A stretch of DNA of 64,000 bases, taken from Adlercreutzia sp910585575. GTDB taxonomy: Bacteria; Actinomycetota; Coriobacteriia; Coriobacteriales; Eggerthellaceae. The stretch's first letter is position 1. Every line of letters starts with the position of its first letter. The position numbers were made by a program, and so were the translations under genes. This document shows positions 1 through 10,502 of this stretch, in pieces. Under the pieces are notes generated by a model. That model was not told where the DNA came from, made no database searches, and saw nothing but the letters and a program-made list of their open reading frames with translations. The DNA lies in NCBI RefSeq assembly GCF_951801035.1, contig NZ_CATOKT010000002.1; one strand, written 5' to 3'.

Positions 1-1
1 C

Positions 2-214
2 ATGACCTCGGCGGGCGGCAAGCTGCTGGAGGGCGTGGCCCTGTTCGACGTGTACCGCGACGACGAGCGCGTGGGCGTGGGCAAGAAGTCCATGGCCTAC
101 AGCCTCACCTATCGCGCTGCCGATCGCACGCTGACGAGCGAAGAGGTGGAGAAGGCCCACGGCAAGCTGGTCACCAAGGTGGAAAAAGCCACCGGAGCCG
201 AAGTCCGCGGGTAA
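2..214 (+). CDS. pheT: Phenylalanine--tRNA ligase beta subunit, C-terminal end (partial)
   Basis: The reading frame enters from outside the window, so only the last 70 or so residues are present. They match the FDX-ACB (anticodon-binding) domain that ends PheT: the LFDVYRDDERVGVGKKSMAY stretch followed by LTYRAADRTLTSEEVEKAH and a final helix. In the PheS2-PheT2 enzyme this domain contacts the tRNA-Phe anticodon. The ATG at position 2 is internal to the real gene, not its start. A strong bidirectional hairpin terminator follows 18 bp after the stop, which fits the end of a pheST operon. Confidence 0.88.
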   Translation: MTSAGGKLLEGVALFDVYRDDERVGVGKKSMAYSLTYRAADRTLTSEEVEKAHGKLVTKVEKATGAEVRG

Positions 215-232
215 GGTTGCTTGCAAGAAAAG

Positions 233-274
233 AAAGGGCCGGTCGGGAGTGAATCCTGGCCGGCCCTTTGTTTT
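233..274. terminator. Bidirectional rho-independent terminator between pheT and acpS
   Basis: A perfect 10-bp stem (AAAGGGCCGG at 233-242 with CCGGCCCTTT at 260-269) is followed by a T-rich stretch on the plus strand and by a T-rich stretch (TTCTTTTCTT) on the minus strand. It can end both the pheT transcript and the converging acpS transcript. Confidence 0.85.
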
Positions 275-339
275 GAGGGGGGCTGGGGCCCGCGGCCATC
301 GCGGCGCGCTGGGGAGGCGCTGCCCGAGGCCGCGACTGC

Positions 340-897
340 CTACTCGCTTTTGCTGTCTCCGCTGGCGGGGAGGTCGTCGAGCATGGTGCGGGCTTCCTTG
401 AACTGCTTGGTCAGCTCCTCCATGGGGTCGCGGCGACGCTCCTGGGCGGCGATGGAGTCCTCGGTGATGGTCATGGCGCAGGCCACGGCATCGGTATGGG
501 TGAAGGACAGCGAGAGGGGGATCTCGCGAACGCCCTGCTCGCGGGCAATCTCGCGGGCCCGTCCGGTGAGCACCACGTAGGGGCGCCCCTTGTTGGTGCG
601 CCGCACCTCGATGTCGAGGGGGTGCACGCCGCCGGAAAAGCCGGTGCCCAGGGCCTTAAGGACGGCCTCTTTGGCGGCGAAGCGGGTGGCGTAGTGCACC
701 TCGGGATGGGTGTGCTCATCGCAGTAGGCGCGCTCGGCCGCGGAGTAGGTTTTCTCCACGAAGGTAGGGGAGCGGTCCATGATCTTGCGCATGCGGGCAA
801 TTTCCACGATGTCGACGCCGAGGCCGACGGAATCGTCGGGCACGGCCATGGACAGGGCGCCATCGACGATGGCTTGGGATTTCTTCGAGCGGGCCAT
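340..897 (-). CDS. acpS: Holo-[acyl-carrier-protein] synthase
   Basis: AcpS transfers the 4'-phosphopantetheine arm of CoA to a serine of apo-ACP, activating it for fatty acid synthesis. The N-terminal GLGVDIVEIARM motif carries the metal-binding Asp, and RFAAKEAVLKALGTG carries the conserved Glu and Lys of the second motif. At 185 aa it is longer than the usual 120-130 aa: about 23 residues precede the core and about 35 charged residues follow it. The start is supported by AAAGGAG a few bases upstream of the ATG. It converges on pheT with a shared terminator between them, and is divergent from glmS. Confidence 0.9.
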   Translation of the reverse strand: MARSKKSQAIVDGALSMAVPDDSVGLGVDIVEIARMRKIMDRSPTFVEKTYSAAERAYCDEHTHPEVHYATRFAAKEAVLKALGTGFSGGVHPLDIEVRRTNKGRPYVVLTGRAREIAREQGVREIPLSLSFTHTDAVACAMTITEDSIAAQERRRDPMEELTKQFKEARTMLDDLPASGDSKSE

Positions 898-1068
898 GGG
901 GCTCCTTTAGCGCGGGTGATTTGCTGTAAAGGCATGATACCAAAGCGCTTCGCAGCCCCGTCCTGATTTCGTGAAGCGGCTCCTCGGGCTTGGCCTGGTT
1001 CGGTACAATGGGCGGACGATATGAACACGAAGCGCGCCGTGGGCGCGGCCGGGCCGTACGCTCTGCTG

Positions 1069-1100
1069 GTGCCAACGAGGTTGAAGCAGTTCGTTGGCGC
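1069..1100 (+). promoter_or_regulatory. Hairpin in the glmS leader
   Basis: GCCAACGA (1071-1078) and TCGTTGGC (1091-1098) are perfect inverted repeats with a 12-nt loop. One more G-C pair and one wobble extend the stem outward. It lies about 65 nt upstream of the glmS start in a 266-bp divergent intergenic region. No match to the glmS ribozyme core is seen, so any regulatory role is conjecture. Confidence 0.35.
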
Positions 1101-1163
1101 GGCTGAAGCGCGTCGCGGTTGTGAACGGGGCGGCCGAGCCGCCTGTTGTGATAGGAGCAGTTT

Positions 1164-3011
<1,848 letters not shown>

Positions 3012-3139
3012 CGACCGCTTTCGGGGCGGGGCTATTCACAGGCTGCCGATAGGGGTCTCCCTGCTATACTGGGGAGCTAGAGGCCCGGGCGCGCGCAGGC
3101 GTTCCCACGGCTATTGCCGCGTAACGCTGAAGGGGAGCT

Positions 3140-5701
3140 ATGCACGCCGTCAAGGTTGACAGCCGTAAAATCATGGCCATGGTCCTGGTGATCGTGGCGC
3201 TGCTGGCTGCCGTCGTTGTGGCGACGAGCCTCTTCTATCGCGACAGCATTCAGGGCCTGGTGCGCAGCACCACCACGACATCGGTCATGGAGCTGACCAC
3301 TTCCCGGGCGCGGTACTTGGACGAGTGCCTGCGCGCCGATCAGGATGGGGTGCAGAGCCTGGCCCACTATCTCTCCCATGCCCCGGCCGAAGAGATCCCC
3401 GATCAGGTGGATGATTTCCTGGCTACCCATGGGGCCTCGACGGGCTGGGTGCGCATGAAAGACGGCACGGTGTGGTGCTCGTCGACGGAGTCGGACCTTT
3501 ACCCCGCCGAGCGCGAGGAAGAGCTGTTCGCTCCCGGTCTTGAGGGCAAGACGGGGTCCACCGAGGTGTACTTCGGCCACTCGGGGGAGCGCCGCATCTT
3601 GTTCTACGCGCCGCTTTCGAAAGACGAGCGGGAACCGGGCGATAACAGCGACTTGGCCTCGGACGAGGTGCTTGGCGCGGTGTACGTCTCGTTTCCCGCC
3701 GACGAGCTGCAGAATTCCTACGACACCACGTATACCAATGCAGGCGAGACCTACGTGGTGGACTCCGCAGGCACCATTGTGCTCGATGCCAATCGCGGTG
3801 CCGCCGATGCCCAAAAGGGCGACCTGACCTCCTTGTTGAAAGAGGCCGGCAATGGCGATGCCAAGGTTGACCAGCTGCTCAGCCACATTGCGGACGCCAC
3901 GACGGACAGCCAGGTGCTCTCCTTCGATGGCGAGCAGCAGTTCGTCTACAGCACGCCCCTCGAGGCGAAGCCCGGTTGGTCGCTGGTAACCTTGCTGCCT
4001 CTTTCGGTGGTGGAGAAGGACGGTACGGAAATTGTGGGTCTGACCACGCGCATGGTGGCCGTGCTAGCCGTGGCCGTGGCCGTGGCCGTGGCGGCCCTGG
4101 TGCTGCTCTTCGTGTACCGCTGGCGCCGCGAGCACCGCTACGAGCTTTATGTGCAAAGCCTCTACCAGGCCATTGGCGAGAATATCGACACGGCCATCTT
4201 TATTGTGGACGGGGAAGAGCGCACGGTGGAGGCGGTGTTCGAGAACATCAAGGACATCATGGGCATCCCGGCCCGCGAGTTCTTCGTCATTGATCCCTTG
4301 AGCCCCAACGAGGCCTACGCCAAGGTGGCGGCCATCGTTCACTCTGGCATGCCCGATGCGCTGCGCAGCTGGGAGTTCGAGTGCTTTAACAGCAAACTGG
4401 GTCGCTCCATGTGGTTGCGCATCACCAGCCACGGGGTCAAGCTCGACGGCCAGGAGAAGATCATCTACTCGCTGACCGATGTCACCGACGAGCATGACAT
4501 TCGCCAGAAGCTGGTGGACGCCAAGCAGGCGGCTGAAGAGGCGAATCAGGCCAAGAGCAGCTTCCTGTCTTCTATGAGTCACGACATCCGCACGCCCATG
4601 AACGCCATCCTGGGCTTCTCCACCCTTATCGACCGCGACGCCGAAAACCCCGAGGCGGTGCGGGAGTATAACCACAAGATTGCCACGTCGGGTCAGCATT
4701 TGCTGGGGCTCATCAACGACGTGCTGGACATGTCCAAGATTGAGGCCGGCAAAACCACCTTGGCTGCCAGCGTGTTCCGCCTGCCTGAGACGGTGGAGGC
4801 CGTGGAGGCCATGATGCGCCCGCAAACCGACGAGAAGCACCAGGAGTTCACCGTCGAGATGGGCACGCTCGATCACGAGGCTTTGGTGGGCGACGAGGGG
4901 CGCTTGCGCCAGATTCTCATGAACCTGCTGTCCAACGCCATGAAGTACACCCCCGATGGCGGCTCCATCCTCTTCCGCATTGATGGGTCGCTCAAGCGCC
5001 ATGGCGAGCTGCAGCATCTGCGCATCATCGTGCGCGATACGGGCATTGGCATGTCGGAGGAGTATCTGCGCACCATCTTCGATTCGTTCTCCCGCGAGGA
5101 AACCCAGGCTACCAGCAAAATTCAAGGCACCGGTTTGGGCATGGCCATCACGAAGAACCTGGTGGACCTCATGGGCGGCACCATCTCCGTGGAAAGCACG
5201 CTGGGTCGGGGCAGCACCTTCATCATCGATCTGGACTTCCCGCCGGCCTTGGACGAGGGCCAGACCCCCGAGGCGGCCGACGGCCCCTCGGCCGAGGTGC
5301 TGGAGCACGCTTTAGAGGGCAAGCACTTCCTGGTGGCCGAGGACAACGAGCTGAATGCCGAGATCATCGCGGCTATTTTGGACATGCACGGCGCCACGAG
5401 CGAGGTGGCCGAGAACGGCCAGGAAGCCGTGGAGAAGTTCCGCTCCAGCGCGCTCGGTCAGTTCGACATGATCTTCATGGACGTGCAGATGCCGGTGATG
5501 AACGGCCACGACGCCGCCCGGGCCATTCGCGCCCTGAGGCGTCCCGACGCAGCGGCTATTCCCATTGTGGCCATGACGGCCAACGCCTTTGCCGAGGACG
5601 AGCGCGAGGCTTTGGAGGCCGGCATGAACGCCCATGTGGCGAAGCCCATCGACATCAAGGTGCTCGAGCGCGTGGTGGCCCAGCTGACGGTTACTGCGTA
5701 A
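3140..5701 (+). CDS. Hybrid sensor histidine kinase / response regulator
   Basis: An 853-aa membrane sensor. TM1 lies at about residues 10-32, followed by an extracytoplasmic Cache-like sensor (about 33-300), TM2 (about 303-328, an unusual Ala-Val alternation), a PAS-like region (340-455), a HisKA domain with phospho-accepting His481 in MSHDIRTPMNA, a HATPase domain (N-box LLSNAMKYTPDGG, G-boxes DTGIGMS and GTGLGMAITKNLV), and a C-terminal receiver domain with phospho-accepting Asp781 in FMDVQMPVMNG. No histidine phosphotransfer domain or DNA-binding regulator is encoded nearby, so the output partner is unknown. SD GGGGAG precedes the ATG. The ligand cannot be told from sequence. Confidence 0.93.
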   Translation: MHAVKVDSRKIMAMVLVIVALLAAVVVATSLFYRDSIQGLVRSTTTTSVMELTTSRARYLDECLRADQDGVQSLAHYLSHAPAEEIPDQVDDFLATHGASTGWVRMKDGTVWCSSTESDLYPAEREEELFAPGLEGKTGSTEVYFGHSGERRILFYAPLSKDEREPGDNSDLASDEVLGAVYVSFPADELQNSYDTTYTNAGETYVVDSAGTIVLDANRGAADAQKGDLTSLLKEAGNGDAKVDQLLSHIADATTDSQVLSFDGEQQFVYSTPLEAKPGWSLVTLLPLSVVEKDGTEIVGLTTRMVAVLAVAVAVAVAALVLLFVYRWRREHRYELYVQSLYQAIGENIDTAIFIVDGEERTVEAVFENIKDIMGIPAREFFVIDPLSPNEAYAKVAAIVHSGMPDALRSWEFECFNSKLGRSMWLRITSHGVKLDGQEKIIYSLTDVTDEHDIRQKLVDAKQAAEEANQAKSSFLSSMSHDIRTPMNAILGFSTLIDRDAENPEAVREYNHKIATSGQHLLGLINDVLDMSKIEAGKTTLAASVFRLPETVEAVEAMMRPQTDEKHQEFTVEMGTLDHEALVGDEGRLRQILMNLLSNAMKYTPDGGSILFRIDGSLKRHGELQHLRIIVRDTGIGMSEEYLRTIFDSFSREETQATSKIQGTGLGMAITKNLVDLMGGTISVESTLGRGSTFIIDLDFPPALDEGQTPEAADGPSAEVLEHALEGKHFLVAEDNELNAEIIAAILDMHGATSEVAENGQEAVEKFRSSALGQFDMIFMDVQMPVMNGHDAARAIRALRRPDAAAIPIVAMTANAFAEDEREALEAGMNAHVAKPIDIKVLERVVAQLTVTA

Positions 5702-6614
5702 GCGCGCGGATAGCCGCGGGCAGCGCGTTGGCCACATCCTCGGCGGTGACGCAGATGGGCGTAAGCTGCTCGGCGGCGGCGCGCCCGGCTTCAGCATGAA
5801 GGGCGCAGCCAAGGGCCGCTGCATCGGCGGGCGCAAGGCCTTGGGCCAGGAGCGCCCCTAGAATACCCGCAAGCACATCGCCAGTGCCGGCCTTCGCCAG
5901 GGCTGCGGTGCCGCGGTCCATGATTTCCACCGTCCCATCGGCTGTGGCGATATAGGTGACGGGTCCCTTCAGCACCACGACGGCCTCGTAGGCGCGGGCG
6001 ATGGCGACGGCCAGGGCCGCTGTGTCGCTGCCGAACGAGGGGAGGCGCGCGCCGCGGGCGAGGCGCGCTGCCTCGCCGCCGTGGGGCGTCAGGACGAGCG
6101 GACCTGCCGCGGCGGCTCCGCCTTCGCCCGTTGAGCCAGGGGCGGCCGCGGCGCGCTCCGCGGCGAGACGCAGGCCCGTGGGCGTGGCCAAGAGCGCCAG
6201 GGCACCGCCGTCGATAAGGACGGGCCCGGGAAAGGCGCGCAGGGTTTCCATGACGAGCGGCTCCGGGGCGCTGTCTTCGGGATCGAACCCGCAGCCGATG
6301 ACGCAGGCGGTGGGATGCCCCGGCTTCGGTGCTTCCAGGCGCGCGGGGTGCCAGGTGCGCCAATCGCGCACTACTAGCGACGGCATCCAGGCGCGCACGG
6401 TGATCATGGATTTGCCGGCGCAGAAGACCTCGGTGTAGCCGGCGCCGGCGCGGGTGGCTCCGGCGGCCGCCAGACAGGCGGCTCCCGGGTAGGCGGCGCT
6501 GCCCGCCACCAGGTTCAGGTGTCCGCGCGTATACTTATTGGCCTCGGCGACGGGGAAGGGTAACAGCGCCGCCAAATCTTCGTTGCTGCGACCAGGTGTG
6601 AGGGTAACGTCCAT
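5691..6614 (-). CDS. nnrD: ADP-dependent NAD(P)H-hydrate dehydratase
   Basis: Repairs hydrated (damaged) NADHX and NADPHX with ADP as phosphate donor. The 307-aa protein is the C-terminal, ribokinase-like YjeF half only: KYTRGHLNLVAGSAAYPGAA near the N-terminus, VLTPHGGEAARLA, and the anion-hole and catalytic-base motif AKAGTGDVLAGILGALLAQG near the C-terminus. The NnrE epimerase half is absent here. AAAGGAT lies 6 nt before the ATG. It overlaps the 3' end of the convergent histidine kinase by about 11 bp. A low-complexity Ala/Gly-rich loop at about residues 155-165 is typical of high-GC genomes. Confidence 0.9.
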   Translation of the reverse strand: MDVTLTPGRSNEDLAALLPFPVAEANKYTRGHLNLVAGSAAYPGAACLAAAGATRAGAGYTEVFCAGKSMITVRAWMPSLVVRDWRTWHPARLEAPKPGHPTACVIGCGFDPEDSAPEPLVMETLRAFPGPVLIDGGALALLATPTGLRLAAERAAAAPGSTGEGGAAAAGPLVLTPHGGEAARLARGARLPSFGSDTAALAVAIARAYEAVVVLKGPVTYIATADGTVEIMDRGTAALAKAGTGDVLAGILGALLAQGLAPADAAALGCALHAEAGRAAAEQLTPICVTAEDVANALPAAIRALTQ

Positions 6615-6772
6615 GGGTATCCTTTAGTTGAGAAAAATGGTCATCAAACGCCCTGCTTACGTCGCGCATTCCTGTCGGCAACGCGTCAACCGTGCAGGCC
6701 GTCTACGGGTTGTCCCGCTCCTACAATGATGACGTATTCAGTATACAACCAGGGTCTAGGAGTGTGATCGTT

Positions 6773-7312
6773 ATGGACATGAAAGTAGGACGTAACTGGG
6801 GCATGTTCGCCGCCGGTATCGCGTTGATCATCATCGGTTTCGTATTGCTGATGGTGCCGGGGCTGACGTTGGTCTCCATCGCCATTATCGCGGGCTGCAT
6901 GTTCTTGGCCGCCGGCATTGTGGATGCCTACGCGTACTTCCGCTATCGCAAGAGCGAGGGCCTGTCCGGCTGGGCGCTGGCCTATGCCATCTGCGATATC
7001 GTGCTGGGCGTGTTGTTTATCATCCACCCCATTGCCTCGGCCGTCGTTATTCCGTGGGTGATGGGCATCTTCGTCTGCGCCTATGGCATCTTTGAGATTG
7101 TGGCGGCCGTGCGCTTCCGTCGCGAGCTGTCCGGCTGGGGCTGGACGCTGTTCGCCGGTATCGTCTCGGTGCTCTGCGGCATTGCGTTCTTCCTGTTCCC
7201 CGGCACCTTTGCGCTGTTCCTGGGCTTCTTCCTGATGGCCCGCGGCGTGCAGATGGCGGTGTACGGGGTCACGCTGCCCCAGGCGAACATTACCATGGTG
7301 CAGAACCACTAG
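6773..7312 (+). CDS. DUF308 (HdeD-like) integral membrane protein
   Basis: A 180-aa protein made almost wholly of six hydrophobic helices in three hairpins, with the internal repeat pattern of the DUF308/HdeD family (GMFAAGIALIIIGFVLLMVPG, then GWALAYAICDIVLGVLFIIHP, then GWTLFAGIVSVLCGIAFFLFP). HdeD is linked to acid-stress defence in enterobacteria, but the biochemical role is unknown and no such role is shown here. An in-frame ORF extends 27 codons upstream. The ATG at 6773 is preferred because AGGAG at 6758-6762 lies 10 nt upstream and the membrane repeat begins directly after it. Confidence 0.82.
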   Translation: MDMKVGRNWGMFAAGIALIIIGFVLLMVPGLTLVSIAIIAGCMFLAAGIVDAYAYFRYRKSEGLSGWALAYAICDIVLGVLFIIHPIASAVVIPWVMGIFVCAYGIFEIVAAVRFRRELSGWGWTLFAGIVSVLCGIAFFLFPGTFALFLGFFLMARGVQMAVYGVTLPQANITMVQNH

Positions 7313-7338
7313 TGGTAAGATAGTCACCGCGAAATTCC

Positions 7339-7366
7339 AGGGCCCGGATTCGTCCGGGCCCTCTTT
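7339..7366 (+). terminator. Rho-independent terminator after the DUF308 gene
   Basis: A 10-bp perfect stem (AGGGCCCGGA with TCCGGGCCCT) is closed by a stable TTCG tetraloop and followed by CTCTTT. It lies 27 bp after the stop and 18 bp before ligA, so ligA needs its own promoter or relies on readthrough. Confidence 0.85.
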
Positions 7367-7383
7367 GTACGAAAGGGCACAGC

Positions 7384-9495
7384 ATGGCGGATGGGCAGGT
7401 TTCTTTGTTTGGGGAAGATCCGGCGGCGCGGGCGGCAGCTTTGCGCAAGGAGATCGAGCATCACAGCTACCAGTACTATGCGCTCGACAACCCCACAATC
7501 TCTGACGCGGCTTTCGACTCCCTGATGCGCGAGCTGCGCGAGTTGGAGGCGGCTCATCCGGAATTGGTGGATCCTTCGTCGCCCACGCAGCGCGTCGGTG
7601 GCTATGTGGGCGAGCAGTTCGCGCCGGTAATCCACGAGCAGCGCATGTACTCCTTGGACAACGCCATGGATCTTGACGAGCTGGACGCGTGGATGGAGCG
7701 CACGGCCGAGGCCTGCGGGGGCACGTTGCCGCCGCTGTGCTGCGAGCTGAAGATTGACGGCAGCTCCATCGCCCTAACCTACGAGGACGGCGTGCTGCTG
7801 CGCGCGGCCACCCGCGGCGATGGCACCACGGGCGAGGACGTAACGGTGAACATGCGCACGGTGCGCGATGTGCCCCTGCGCTTGCGCGAGGGCGCTCTGG
7901 CAGCCATCGCCCCCGGGGTAGACAGCGTGGAGCTGCGCGGCGAGGTGTACATGCCGAAGAAGAGCTTCGAGCTGCTGAACGCCGCCGCCGTAAGCGAGGG
8001 ACGTCAGCCGTTCGCCAACCCGCGCAATGCCGCTGCCGGCTCGCTGCGCCAGAAGGACCCGGCTATCACCCAGATGCGCGATCTGTCCACCTTCATGTAC
8101 GCCATTGCCGACGATCGCTCGCTCGAAGTGACCGGTCAGTGGGAGCTGCTTCAGTGGCTGCGCGAGGCGGGTTTCCATGTGAATCCCGACGTGAAGCTGT
8201 GCGAGTCGGCGGCTGAGGTGCGCGCGTTCTGCGAGGCCTGCCTTGAGCGCCGCGAGTCGCTGCCCTACGAGATCGACGGCGTGGTGGTGAAGGTGAACGA
8301 GTTCGCCCGTCAGCGCGCCATGGGCTTTACGTCTCGCGCCCCGCGCTGGGCCATTGCCTTCAAGTTCCCGCCCGAGGAGAAAACGACGCTGTTGCGCGAC
8401 ATCACCGTGCAGGTGGGCCGTACCGGCGCGCTGACGCCGGTGGCCGAGCTGGAGCCGGTGGTAGTGGCCGGGTCGACGGTGGCCCGCGCCACGCTGCACA
8501 ACTTGGACGAAGTGCACCGCAAGGATGTGCGCATCGGCGACACCGTCATTGTGCGCAAGGCCGGCGACGTCATTCCCGAGGTGCTGGGCCCTGTCCTTTC
8601 GCTGCGCAGCCCCGAGGCACGGGTGTGGGAAATGCCCAGCGTGTGCCCCAGCTGCGGAAGCCCCGTGGTGCGCGACGAGGGCGAAGTGGCGTTCCGCTGC
8701 ATTTCCATCGACTGCCCGGCCCAGGCTTTGGAGCGCCTGTTGCATTGGGCCAGTCGCGGTGCTCTCGACATCGACGGCATGGGCGAGGAGATTGTCTCGC
8801 GCCTGGTAGAGAGCGGGCGTTTGGCCGACGTGGCCGACTACTACTCGCTGACCGAGGACGAGCTGGCCTCCCTGAACATGGGCCGCGTGAACAAAGAGGG
8901 CGAGCCCATCCGCCTGGGGCATACCGTGGCGAAGAAGCTGGTGGACGCCATCGAGGCCTCGAAGGGACGCTCTTTTGCGCGCGTCTTGTTCGGCCTGGGC
9001 ATCCGCCACGTGGGCAAAACGACCGCCGAGCTCATTGCCGATGCGTTCCCGTCCATGGATGCGCTTATGGCCGCCGGCGAGGACCAGTTGGCCGAGGTGC
9101 ACGGCGTGGGCCCGAAGATGGCCCATGGCATCTGGCTGTTCTTCCGCACGCCCGACAACCTGCCCGTCATTGACCGACTGCGCGCTGCCGGGGTCACCAT
9201 GGCAGCCGAGACGCTGGTCCCCGGCGAGGAGGTGCCCCAGGTGCTGGCGGGGCTCACCTTCGTGCTGACGGGCACCTTGGTGAATTCGGGCATGACCCGC
9301 GATGAGGCCGGGGCGCGGCTGAAGGCCATGGGGGCCAAGGTGTCGGGGAGCGTTTCTAAGAAGACGTCGTTCGTGGTGGCGGGGGAGTCCGCCGGCTCCA
9401 AGTACGACAAGGCCGTCTCGCTGGGCGTGCCGGTGCTCGATGAGGCTCAGTTGCTGCACCTGCTTGAGACGGGTGAAGTGCCTCGGGAAGTCTAA
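7384..9495 (+). CDS. ligA: NAD-dependent DNA ligase
   Basis: Seals nicks in DNA using NAD+. At 703 aa the length is standard. Domains in order: Ia NMN-binding region (HHSYQYYALDNPTISDAAFD), adenylation domain with the nucleotide-accepting Lys123 in ELKIDGSS, OB fold, four-Cys zinc finger (CPSCG then CISIDC), helix-hairpin-helix repeats (FGLGIRHVGKTTAELI, VHGVGPKMAHGI) and a C-terminal BRCT domain (about 625-700, LAGLTFVLTGTL). GAAAGGG before the ATG serves as the ribosome site. Confidence 0.97.
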   Translation: MADGQVSLFGEDPAARAAALRKEIEHHSYQYYALDNPTISDAAFDSLMRELRELEAAHPELVDPSSPTQRVGGYVGEQFAPVIHEQRMYSLDNAMDLDELDAWMERTAEACGGTLPPLCCELKIDGSSIALTYEDGVLLRAATRGDGTTGEDVTVNMRTVRDVPLRLREGALAAIAPGVDSVELRGEVYMPKKSFELLNAAAVSEGRQPFANPRNAAAGSLRQKDPAITQMRDLSTFMYAIADDRSLEVTGQWELLQWLREAGFHVNPDVKLCESAAEVRAFCEACLERRESLPYEIDGVVVKVNEFARQRAMGFTSRAPRWAIAFKFPPEEKTTLLRDITVQVGRTGALTPVAELEPVVVAGSTVARATLHNLDEVHRKDVRIGDTVIVRKAGDVIPEVLGPVLSLRSPEARVWEMPSVCPSCGSPVVRDEGEVAFRCISIDCPAQALERLLHWASRGALDIDGMGEEIVSRLVESGRLADVADYYSLTEDELASLNMGRVNKEGEPIRLGHTVAKKLVDAIEASKGRSFARVLFGLGIRHVGKTTAELIADAFPSMDALMAAGEDQLAEVHGVGPKMAHGIWLFFRTPDNLPVIDRLRAAGVTMAAETLVPGEEVPQVLAGLTFVLTGTLVNSGMTRDEAGARLKAMGAKVSGSVSKKTSFVVAGESAGSKYDKAVSLGVPVLDEAQLLHLLETGEVPREV

Positions 9496-9612
9496 TAGCT
9501 TCCCTCATGAATGGAGACGGTGCGGAGGGGATTTGTTGGCTCTCTGTGCCGGACGCGTGGGGGTTGTGGAGGCGGTTGGCAAGGAGCGCGGCGGTCTTTA
9601 AAGTATCGGGCC

Positions 9613-10203
9613 ATGGTTACTTTTAAGAACTGCCTGAAGGGCGCTTCTGCCGCGGTGGCGGCCGCCCTGCTCTCTGCGGCTCTGTTAGTAAGCGCCGCTC
9701 CTGCCGAGGCCCAGGCCCTCGGTTTCATGACCGAGACGTCTCAGTACGCCGAGGAAATCAAAGACTATGTGGCCGATGTGGCCGAAAAGGCCACCGAGCG
9801 CGCCGAAAAGAAGGCGGCTGCCAAGAAGGCCAAGGCCCAGAAGAAGGCTGATCGCAAGGCGGTGGTCGCCGAAGCGCTGAAGCACCAGGGCGTTCCCTAT
9901 GTATACGGGGGTACCACGCCTTCGGGCTTTGACTGCTCGGGATTCACCCGTTGGGTGTACGAGCATGCCTTGGGTCGCTCGCTGCCGCGCACGGCGGCCG
10001 AGCAGAGCGCTTTGGGGACGTCGGTGTCGATGGACTCCCTGGTTGCCGGCGACCTGCTTTTTTGGGGCAGCGGCAGCGGCGTGTACCACGTGGGCATCTA
10101 CGTGGGCGACGGCGAGTATATCCATGCCTCCACGGGCAGCGGTCAGGTGAAGCGATCGAACTTCGACTACCACGCGCCGTCCTTCGCCAAGCGCCTTATT
10201 TAA
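9613..10203 (+). CDS. Secreted NlpC/P60 endopeptidase
   Basis: A 196-aa exported cell-wall hydrolase of the NlpC/P60 family, which cuts D-Glu-to-diamino-acid bonds in peptidoglycan stems. An N-terminal signal peptide (KNCLKGASAAVAAALLSAAL to AEA-QA) is followed by a Lys/Ala-rich helical stretch (EKATERAEKKAAAKKAKAQK), then the catalytic domain (PYVYGGTTPSGFDCSGF with Cys108, and His159 in YHVGIYVGDG). The frame is open 34 codons further upstream, but ATG 9613 places the signal peptide at the true N-terminus. Its catalytic domain resembles that of the next gene, so the two may be paralogues by module. Confidence 0.88.
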   Translation: MVTFKNCLKGASAAVAAALLSAALLVSAAPAEAQALGFMTETSQYAEEIKDYVADVAEKATERAEKKAAAKKAKAQKKADRKAVVAEALKHQGVPYVYGGTTPSGFDCSGFTRWVYEHALGRSLPRTAAEQSALGTSVSMDSLVAGDLLFWGSGSGVYHVGIYVGDGEYIHASTGSGQVKRSNFDYHAPSFAKRLI

Positions 10204-10392
10204 TGACCCCGTTCATCAGCGAAAACATCCGTTTAGAGGAAGTTTTGTGAGTTTCTTTCTCAAGCGAAATGTTTATAATGGCTAACTTGCTTAACAGAAA
10301 AATACCTGGTCAGTCTTGCGTTTTTGTTCGGATGAGCCTGACGAGCTGTTAATGACGCTCTTCTGAAATGTTCCTGAAAGGCGTTTTACCCG

Positions 10393-10421
10393 TTGGACAG
10401 CGGATTTCATCGCGCTATAAT
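10393..10421 (+). promoter_or_regulatory. Sigma70-type promoter of the glucosaminidase/NlpC gene
   Basis: TTGGAC (10393-10398), a 17-bp spacer and a perfect TATAAT (10416-10421). Transcription would begin near 10428, giving a leader of about 75 nt. The rest of the 299-bp gap (10204-10502) shows no other gene or structure. The promoter lies inside the longest possible ORF of the next gene and so rules out its upstream start. Confidence 0.8.
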
Positions 10422-10502
10422 ACGACTTTCGAAGCTGGAAAAGCTTGGCTTTGCGCACCCAAAACCGTGCGCACGAGAGAGAAGACTATAGTAGGAGGCA
10501 CG

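Noticed and set aside
1010..1163. glmS ribozyme in the glmS leader
   Set aside because: An ACGAGG string recalls the ribozyme core, but the cleavage-site and P2.1/P2.2 context are missing.
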